Assembly: GCF_016773205.1 (NCBI RefSeq)
Contig: NZ_JAETWB010000007.1
Coordinates: 162,935 to 226,934, forward strand
Length of the DNA: 64,000 nucleotides
Reading direction: 5' to 3'
Source: Belnapia arida
Lineage (GTDB): Bacteria > Pseudomonadota > Alphaproteobacteria > Acetobacterales > Acetobacteraceae
The position numbers and the translations under genes are program-made. Shown here piece after piece: positions 57,968 to 64,000 of the stretch (position 1 is its first letter; every line of letters begins with the position of its first letter). The notes under the pieces were generated by a model. The model was not told the origin of the DNA. It made no database searches and saw nothing but the letters and a program-made list of their open reading frames with translations.

Positions 57968-60264
57968 CCGACCTTGCCGCCGCGCTGCCGAAGCTGGACG
58001 GGGCGCTGGAGCTGCCGGGGCTGGCGGCGCCGGTCACTATCCACCGCGACCCGCAGGGCGTGCCGCATCTCCGCGCCGCGACGGCGGGCGACGCCTGGTT
58101 CGCGCTAGGCGTCGTCCATGCGCAGGACCGGCTGTTCCAGATGGACCTCACCCGCCGCCGGGCGACGGGGCGGGCGGCCGAGTTCCTCGGCCCGGCGGCG
58201 GTGGAGGCGGATGCGCTCGCGCGCCGGCTCGGCGTGGAGCGGGCCTCGCGGCGCGACTATGCGGCGGCGGCGCCGGAGACGCGGGCGATGCTCGACCGCT
58301 ATGCCGAGGGGGTGAATGCGCTGATCGCGTCGGACACCCCGCTGCCGGTCGAATACGCACTGCTCGGCGAGCGGCCGGAGCCCTGGGAGGGCTGGCACAG
58401 CATCGCGGTGATGCGCCGGCTCGGCCTGCTGATGGGCTCCGTCTGGTTCAAGCTCTGGCGCGCGGCGGCGCTGCCGGTGGTGGGGGCGGAGCAGGTCGGC
58501 AAGCTGCGCTACGACGACGGCGGGGTGGATGCGCTCATCATTCCGCCGGGCGTCGAGGCCAAACGGTGGGAGGCGACGCTCGCCGAGCTGGCGCCGGGCG
58601 TCTCGGCGCTGCTGGAGGCGGCGGCGCCGGATGCGGCGGGCGGCGGCAGCAACAACTGGGCGGTGGGGCCGGGGCGGAGCGCGACGGGCCGGCCGGTGCT
58701 GGCGGGCGACCCGCACCGGGTCTTCGAGATCCCGAACATGTATGCGCAGCATCATGTCGCCTGCGACGAGTTCGATGCCATCGGGCTGACGGTGCCGGGC
58801 GTGCCGGCCTTTCCGCATTTCGCCCATAACGGCCGCGTCGCCTGGTGCGTGACGCATGCCTTCATGGATCTCTTCGACCTCTTCGTGGAGCGGTTCGACA
58901 CCACCGCGGCGCATACCCTGTTCCGCGGCGAATGGCGCCCTGCGGCGCGGCGCCACGAGACGGTGGCGGTGCGCGGGGCGCCGCCGCGCGAGATCGAAAT
59001 CATCGAGACGCATCATGGCGCGGTGATCGCGGGCGACCCGGCGCGGGGGACGGCGCTCGCGCTGCGGACAGTACAGACGGCCGAAACCGACCTGTCCTTC
59101 GATTGCCTGCCGCGCATGCTGCGCGCCGGCTCGGTGGATGAGCTTTATGCGGCGACGGCGGGCTGGGGGCTGATCGACCACAACCTGGTCGCGGCCGATA
59201 CCGCGGGGCATATCGGCCAGCTCGTCCGCGCCACCCTGCCCCGCCGGCCGCGCGCCAATGGCTGGCTGCCGGTGCCGGGCTGGACCGGTGAGCATGAGTG
59301 GGAGGGGTGGATCCCGCATGCCGAGATGCCGCGGGTGATCGACCCGCCCGGCGGCGTCATCGTCACCGCCAACAACCGGGTCGTGGCGGATGACCATCCC
59401 GATTATCTCTGCACCGACTGCCACCCGCCCTATCGCGCCCGGCGCATCGCCGAGCTGATCGCGGCCGGCGAGTCGCTCACCGCGGCCGGGGCGGCGGCGG
59501 TGCATGCCGATGTGCTCTCGCCCAATGCGCTGCTGCTGCGGAAGCGGCTGACGGCGCTGGCTCAACCGGCGGAAGCCGATGCGGCCCGGCTGCGCGCCCT
59601 GCTGCTCGGCTGGGATGGGCGGATGGCGGTGGGCAGCGAGGCGGCCACGGCCTATATCGCCCTGCGCCGCACTCTCACCGCCCTGCTGGTCGAGCGGAGC
59701 GGGCTCGCCGGGGTTGCCAGCCATCCCTATCTCGCCGTTCCGCCCGGCGTGGTGCCGATGAACCAGCTCTGGTGGTGCCTGCCGCGCCTGCTGCGGGACG
59801 ACGACACGGCACTGCTCGGCGGCTGGTCCTGGGCTGAAGCCTTGGCCGAGGCGTTGCGCCGCGCCGCCGCAGAGCCGCTACGGCCCTGGGGCGAGGCCCA
59901 TGCGCCTCGCTTCGCCCATCCGTTGACGCCGCTTTTCCCCAAAGCAGGGCTCGACCCGACGGCGCGGCCGCTGGGTGGCGATGGCGACACGGTGCTGGCG
60001 GTGGGGATGCTGCCCTCGGCCGGCCCCGCCGCTACCTACGGGGCGCTGGCGCGCTATGCCTTCGATGTCGGCGACTGGGACAACAGCCTCTGGGCGGTCT
60101 TCCACGGCGTCTCCGGCCGGCCGGGCAGCCCACATTACGCCGACCAGAACGCCGCCTGGTCCGACTGCCGGATGGTGCCGATGCGCTATACTTGGGCGGC
60201 GATCGAGCGGGAGGCCTGCGCGACCCAGGTGCTGCGGCCGTCGAGACAAGGAGGACGCCCATGA
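57964..60264 (+). CDS. Penicillin acylase family amidase (Ntn hydrolase)
   Basis: The 766-residue proenzyme has the penicillin/acyl-homoserine-lactone acylase pattern: TIHRDPQGVPHLRAATAGDA, ALGVVHAQDRLFQMDLTRRR, then the autocleavage site GGGSNNWAVGPGRS, where Ser229 becomes the N-terminal nucleophile of the beta chain, and VTANNRVVADDHPDYL downstream. It hydrolyses acylated amines. Usual family members are exported, but no signal peptide is present; the mini-ORF before it resembles one. It overlaps the Bug gene by 4 bases, so substrate capture and hydrolysis are co-expressed. Confidence 0.93.
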   Translation: MTDLAAALPKLDGALELPGLAAPVTIHRDPQGVPHLRAATAGDAWFALGVVHAQDRLFQMDLTRRRATGRAAEFLGPAAVEADALARRLGVERASRRDYAAAAPETRAMLDRYAEGVNALIASDTPLPVEYALLGERPEPWEGWHSIAVMRRLGLLMGSVWFKLWRAAALPVVGAEQVGKLRYDDGGVDALIIPPGVEAKRWEATLAELAPGVSALLEAAAPDAAGGGSNNWAVGPGRSATGRPVLAGDPHRVFEIPNMYAQHHVACDEFDAIGLTVPGVPAFPHFAHNGRVAWCVTHAFMDLFDLFVERFDTTAAHTLFRGEWRPAARRHETVAVRGAPPREIEIIETHHGAVIAGDPARGTALALRTVQTAETDLSFDCLPRMLRAGSVDELYAATAGWGLIDHNLVAADTAGHIGQLVRATLPRRPRANGWLPVPGWTGEHEWEGWIPHAEMPRVIDPPGGVIVTANNRVVADDHPDYLCTDCHPPYRARRIAELIAAGESLTAAGAAAVHADVLSPNALLLRKRLTALAQPAEADAARLRALLLGWDGRMAVGSEAATAYIALRRTLTALLVERSGLAGVASHPYLAVPPGVVPMNQLWWCLPRLLRDDDTALLGGWSWAEALAEALRRAAAEPLRPWGEAHAPRFAHPLTPLFPKAGLDPTARPLGGDGDTVLAVGMLPSAGPAATYGALARYAFDVGDWDNSLWAVFHGVSGRPGSPHYADQNAAWSDCRMVPMRYTWAAIEREACATQVLRPSRQGGRP

Positions 60265-61220
60265 CACTCCCCCGCCGCGCGGCGCTCGCGCTGCCCGCCC
60301 TCATGCTGGCCAGGCGGGCCCATGGCCAGCCGGCCTTCCCAAGCCGGCCGGTGCGGATCATCGTGCCCTATACGCCGGGCGGCGCGTCTGACATTGCCGC
60401 CCGGCTGCTGGCGGAGCACCTGCCATCGGCCTGGGGCCAGCCCGTCGTGGTCGAGAACCGCGCCGGGGCCAATGGCATCGTCGGCACCGAGGCGGTGGCC
60501 AAGTCGCCGGCGGACGGGCACTCGCTCGGCCTCGTCTCGGTGAACCACGCGGTCAACGTGCCGCTCTACCGCACGCCCTTCGACACCTTACGCGACATCG
60601 CGGCGCTGACGGTGGTCTATACCGTGCCGCTGGTGCTCGTGGCGGCAACCGACTTCCCGGCCAATACCCCGCAGGAGCTGGCCGCCCTGGCGCGGCAGGC
60701 GCCGGGCAAGGTCAGCTTCGCCGGTACGGGCGGGGCGGTGCATCTGGCCGCCGAGATGTTCGCCAGCCGCGCGGGCGTGGAGATGACCCATGTGCCGTAT
60801 CGCGGCAGCACGGCGGCGCATCCCGACCTGATGGCGGGGCGCATCGGCGTGATGTTCGACACCCTGCCGGCGGTGCTCGGCCATGTGCAGGGGGGCAAGC
60901 TGAAGGCGCTCGCGGTTACGGCCGCCCGGCGGGTGGAGGTGCTGCCCGCGGTTCCGACCGTCGCCGAGAGCGGCTTTCCCGGCTACGAAGCGGCGACCTG
61001 GGGCACGCTGATCGGCCCTGCCGGCATCCCAGCCCCGGTGGTGCAGGCGATCGCCGACGCGACTGCCAGCGCACTGCGCATCCCCTCGGTGCGGGAACGC
61101 CTGATGGGACTCGGCGCCGAGGTGGTGGGCAGCACGCCTGACGAAGCCCAGGCTTTCATCGCCGCCGAGGTGGCGAAGTGGTCCGAGGTGGCGGCAAAGG
61201 CCGGGATCGAGCGCCAGTAG
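60261..61220 (+). CDS. Bug/TctC-family periplasmic binding protein
   Basis: The 319-residue protein has a Tat-like signal (MTLPRRAALALPALMLARRA) and the Bug pattern: FPSRPVRIIVPYTPGGASDI, VENRAGANGIVGTEAVAKSP, GGAVHLAAEMFASRAGVEMT, HVPYRGSTAAHPDLMAGRIG and KALAVTAARRVEVLPAVPTV. AAGGAGG nine bases before the ATG supports the start. It overlaps the penicillin acylase stop (ATGA). It is the second Bug protein beside an amide hydrolase in this window; no permease genes accompany it. Confidence 0.93.
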   Translation: MTLPRRAALALPALMLARRAHGQPAFPSRPVRIIVPYTPGGASDIAARLLAEHLPSAWGQPVVVENRAGANGIVGTEAVAKSPADGHSLGLVSVNHAVNVPLYRTPFDTLRDIAALTVVYTVPLVLVAATDFPANTPQELAALARQAPGKVSFAGTGGAVHLAAEMFASRAGVEMTHVPYRGSTAAHPDLMAGRIGVMFDTLPAVLGHVQGGKLKALAVTAARRVEVLPAVPTVAESGFPGYEAATWGTLIGPAGIPAPVVQAIADATASALRIPSVRERLMGLGAEVVGSTPDEAQAFIAAEVAKWSEVAAKAGIERQ

Positions 61221-61247
61221 CGCCCCGGTCCCGGCCTATATCATAGC

Positions 61248-63482
61248 CTACGCCGCAGGCAGCGGTGGCGGGGCCATGCCGGCCAGCAGCGCTGAGCGCG
61301 CCGCGGTGAGGATGCCGGCGCCCCCCCGTTCCGGCCGCAGCACCAGCAGCAGCAGCGACCGGCCGGTGACGATATAGGGATGGCCAAACTCGAAGGGTTC
61401 CGGCTCATCTAGGTCCGGCCGGTTGGTGTCGATGAGCAGCAGCCAGCGCTGGCCGGCCGGCGGCTCGGGCAGCGAGAACTCCACCGCCTCGTGATGCGAG
61501 TTCAGGATCATCAGGAGCGTGGCGTCCGAGCCGGGGCGGCGGACGCCGGTCGGCTGGGCGCGGCCGTCCATCAACACCCCGAAGCAACGGGTGTTCGGGT
61601 CCTCCCAGTGCTGCCCGTCCATCTCAACCCCATCCGGCGTGATCCAGGTGGCGTCCTTGATCTCCAGTTCCTCGTTGTAGGCACCACTGAGGAAGCGGCT
61701 GCGGCGCAGCATGGGGAAGGCCTGGCGCAACGCGATCAGCTTGCGAGTGAAGGCGGCGAGGCCACGGCCCTCGGCATCGATGCCGGCCCAGTCCACCCAG
61801 TTCAACTCGTTGTCCTGGCAGTAGGTGTTGTTGTTGCCTTGTTGGGTGCGGCCGAATTCATCGCCCGCGAGCACCATCGGCGTGCCCTGCGAGAGCAGCA
61901 GCGTCGCCATCATGTTGCGCTTCTGCCGCTCGCGCAGCGCCTGGATTTCGGGGTCGTCGGTCGGACCCTCGACGCCATGGTTCCAGGAAAGGTTGTCCGA
62001 ATGGCCGTCGCGGTTGTCCTCGCCATTCGCCATGTTGTGCTTGTCGTTGTAGGAGACGAGATCATTCAGCGTGAAACCGTCATGCGCCGCAATGAAATTG
62101 ACGCTGGCCCAGGGCTTTCGGCCGCGGCGGTTGAACTTGTCGCCGGAAGCAGTAAGCCGGGTCGCGAGCTCCGGCGCCATGCCCTCGTCACCCTTCCAGA
62201 AAGCGCGGACAGTATCGCGGAAGCGGTCGTTCCACTCTGCCCAGCCGGGCGGGAAACCGCCGACCTGGTAGCCGCCCGGGCCGATATCCCATGGCTCGGC
62301 GATCAGCTTGACGCGCGACAGCACCGGGTCCTGCCGGCAGGAATCGAGGAAGCCGCCGCCCTCGTCGAAGCCATAGGGCTCGCGCCCGAGGATGGTGGCG
62401 AGGTCGAAGCGGAAACCGTCGACTCGCATCTCGGTTGCCCAGTAGCGCAAGCTGTCCGTCACCATCTGCAGTACGCGCGGGTGCGAAAGGTTCACCGTGT
62501 TCCCGGTGCCCGTGTCGTTGATGTAGTAGCGCGGCTCGTCGGGCATCAGCCGGTAGTAGCTGGCATTGTCGATGCCTTTGAAGGACAGCGTCGGTCCGCG
62601 CTCGTTGCCCTCGGCGGTGTGGTTGTAGACGACGTCAAGGATGACCTCGAGGTTCGCGTCATGCAGCCGCGCCACCATCTCCTTGAACTCGGAGAAAGCG
62701 AAGGCCGGGTTGCGGGCATAGCGCCGCGCCGGCGAAAAGAAGCTGATAGTGTTGTAGCCCCAGTAATTGGTGAGACCTTTGTCCACCAGCGGTCCGTCAT
62801 TGACGAAGGTATGGACCGGCAGCAACTCGACCGAGGTTACGCCAAGGCCACGCAGATAGGCCACCACCTCGGGCGCGGCGAGCCCGGCATAGGTACCGCG
62901 CATCTCCGTCGGCAGGTCGGTGCGAAGCTGGGTGAAGCCCTTCACATGGGTTTCGTAGAAGATGGTGCGGTCCCAGGGGACTGCCGGGCTGCGCTCCCGC
63001 CCCCAGGTGAAAGCCGGATCGATGACGCGGCATTTCGGCATGAGCTTGGCGCTGTCGCGCTCATCGAAGGTGCGGTCATCCTCAGTCTCGAGCTTGTAGC
63101 CGAAAACTTCAGGACCCCAGGTCAAGTCGCCGACAATGGCACGCGCATAAGGGTCGAGCAGCAGCTTGTTGGGATTGAAGCGATGGCCTACCTCCGGCTC
63201 ATAGGGGCCGTGGACGCGATAACCGTAGATCGTGCCGGGCCGCGCTTCGGGCAGGTAGCCGTGCCAGACTTCGTCGGTGTACTCCGGCAGCTCGATCCGC
63301 TCAATCTCAGTCTCGCCGGCATCGTCGAAGAGGCACAGCTCGACCTTCGTCGCATGAGCCGAGAAAATGGCGAAGTTGACGCCAAGCCCATCCCAGGTCG
63401 CGCCCAGGGGAAAGGGCATGCCTTCGCTGATGCGCGACCGCCGTCCGACCTGCGGTGCCGGCATCTCGACCCGGTTACTCAT
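61248..63482 (-). CDS. glgX: Glycogen debranching enzyme GlgX
   Basis: The 744-residue enzyme has an N-terminal CBM48 (GMPFPLGATWDGLGVNFAIF; VWHGYLPEARPGTIYGYRVH) and a GH13 barrel: EVILDVVYNHTAEGN (region I), VDGFRFDLATIL (nucleophile Asp), KLIAEPWDIG (acid Glu) and NFIAAHDGFTLNDLVSYND (HD motif). It cuts alpha-1,6 branches of glycogen or maltodextrin. GGAGAGG lies nine bases before the ATG. It is alone, downstream of the rRNA operon end on the same strand but separated by a terminator. Confidence 0.96.
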   Translation of the reverse strand: MSNRVEMPAPQVGRRSRISEGMPFPLGATWDGLGVNFAIFSAHATKVELCLFDDAGETEIERIELPEYTDEVWHGYLPEARPGTIYGYRVHGPYEPEVGHRFNPNKLLLDPYARAIVGDLTWGPEVFGYKLETEDDRTFDERDSAKLMPKCRVIDPAFTWGRERSPAVPWDRTIFYETHVKGFTQLRTDLPTEMRGTYAGLAAPEVVAYLRGLGVTSVELLPVHTFVNDGPLVDKGLTNYWGYNTISFFSPARRYARNPAFAFSEFKEMVARLHDANLEVILDVVYNHTAEGNERGPTLSFKGIDNASYYRLMPDEPRYYINDTGTGNTVNLSHPRVLQMVTDSLRYWATEMRVDGFRFDLATILGREPYGFDEGGGFLDSCRQDPVLSRVKLIAEPWDIGPGGYQVGGFPPGWAEWNDRFRDTVRAFWKGDEGMAPELATRLTASGDKFNRRGRKPWASVNFIAAHDGFTLNDLVSYNDKHNMANGEDNRDGHSDNLSWNHGVEGPTDDPEIQALRERQKRNMMATLLLSQGTPMVLAGDEFGRTQQGNNNTYCQDNELNWVDWAGIDAEGRGLAAFTRKLIALRQAFPMLRRSRFLSGAYNEELEIKDATWITPDGVEMDGQHWEDPNTRCFGVLMDGRAQPTGVRRPGSDATLLMILNSHHEAVEFSLPEPPAGQRWLLLIDTNRPDLDEPEPFEFGHPYIVTGRSLLLLVLRPERGGAGILTAARSALLAGMAPPPLPAA

Positions 63483-63810
63483 GCTTCAGCACCTCTCCTC
63501 ATCGCCGCAGCACAACAGTGCGACGATCTTTTCGTTCCCGCGCTGGGCGCGCTTTCACGGCGGCTCAAGGCTAGACGGCGAAAAGGCCCGCCGCATGGGC
63601 GTGATGGGCAGGGTCCGTAGCGGAAGATGGACGGTAGGGGTGCAAGGGTGACAGGCATCCAATGTCTTTCCGCCCGTTTGCCCGCGCAAGAATGTCCCCT
63701 TCAACTCAAGCCTCAGAAGCAGATTCCGTCGTCCAAGACGGGACCTCTTCACAGCGAGGAAGATGGCGCTACCGGACAGGCCAAGATCGCTGATCGTCCA
63801 TCGGACGCGA
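63483..63810. other. Intergenic gap upstream of glgX
   Basis: About 330 bp between the rrn terminator and glgX, without a convincing frame on either strand. It should hold the glgX promoter; no repeat or RNA was recognised. Confidence 0.4.
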
Positions 63811-63843
63811 AAAACCCCCAGACACGGTGAGTGCTGGGGGTTT
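63810..63843 (-). terminator. Rho-independent terminator of the rRNA operon
   Basis: On the minus strand AAACCCCCAG pairs with CTGGGGGTTT across a short loop, followed by a T-run (AAAAA at 63810-63814 on the plus strand). It directly follows tRNA-fMet. Confidence 0.85.
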
Positions 63844-63848
63844 ATGGG

Positions 63849-63922
<74 letters not shown>

Positions 63923-63956
63923 GTGGTATGGTTAGTATCCTGGGATCCTGTTGGGT

Positions 63957-64000
63957 GGCCCGGCGGCGACCGACTCTCCCGCAGCTTGAGCTGCAGTACC
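63957..64000 (-). rRNA. rrf: 5S ribosomal RNA, 3' end (cut by window edge)
   Basis: The minus strand from the edge reads GGTACTGCAGCTCAAGCTGC, then GGGAGAGTCGGTCGCCGCCG and GGCC, the conserved 5S 3' end (GTGGGAGAGTxGGTCGCCGCCxGG). The exact 3' end, near 63957-63960, is estimated. Confidence 0.88.

Noticed and set aside
63555..63830. Short frames on both strands between glgX and the rRNA operon end
   Set aside because: No ribosome site or recognisable protein; they partly overlap the rRNA terminator.

Overview
The window reads as chromosome of a high-GC alphaproteobacterium, most likely an Acetobacteraceae member of the Roseomonas type. This is inferred from three things: several orphan periplasmic binding proteins (Bug/TctC and peptide type) beside catabolic enzymes, a fused BcsA-BcsB cellulose synthase as known in acetic acid bacteria, and a 5S rRNA to initiator tRNA order typical of alphaproteobacterial rRNA operons. 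No phage, transposase or CRISPR array could be recognised.

Left part (1-17 kb) is loosely packed, with lower apparent GC and long gene-poor gaps. It holds a partial MarR-type regulator, a GH43-like glycosidase with an inserted helical segment, a molybdopterin oxidoreductase, DUF1810 and hotdog-fold proteins, a GMC oxidoreductase with alanine dehydrogenase, and an odd cluster of small DNA-associated genes (an HU protein with a TTG start, a proline-rich HTH protein with palindromes upstream, an unknown protein and a coiled-coil protein). A CoA-transferase and a TRAP-like binding protein follow.

From 17 kb the DNA is dense and GC-rich. A LysR gene diverges from an NmrA-like reductase plus a DUF1857 gene. 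A tight minus-strand cellulose operon follows (19.4-29 kb: proline-rich protein, BcsQ, fused BcsAB, BcsC). Next come a TVP38-type membrane protein with an abnormal start, a four-gene oxidoreductase/hydrolase operon (30-33.8 kb), phosphatidylethanolamine synthesis (psd-pssA), a LysM protein, membrane proteins, cytochrome b561, a 25-residue membrane microprotein, a lipoprotein and DUF2000.

The 39.6-61 kb stretch is catabolic: TauD dioxygenase coupled to AraC; an L-fucose-type oxidation operon (mutarotase, aldose dehydrogenase, lactonase); a TonB siderophore receptor with a Fur-like box; then a set of amide-bond hydrolases with their own binding proteins (dimethylformamidase-like plus peptide SBP; Bug plus HyuA/HyuB; penicillin acylase plus Bug) and a class III aminotransferase. 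A Mop protein and a small molybdopterin-domain protein lie among them.

The right edge has a glycogen debranching enzyme (glgX) and the distal end of an rRNA operon (5S rRNA, tRNA-fMet, terminator), all on the minus strand.
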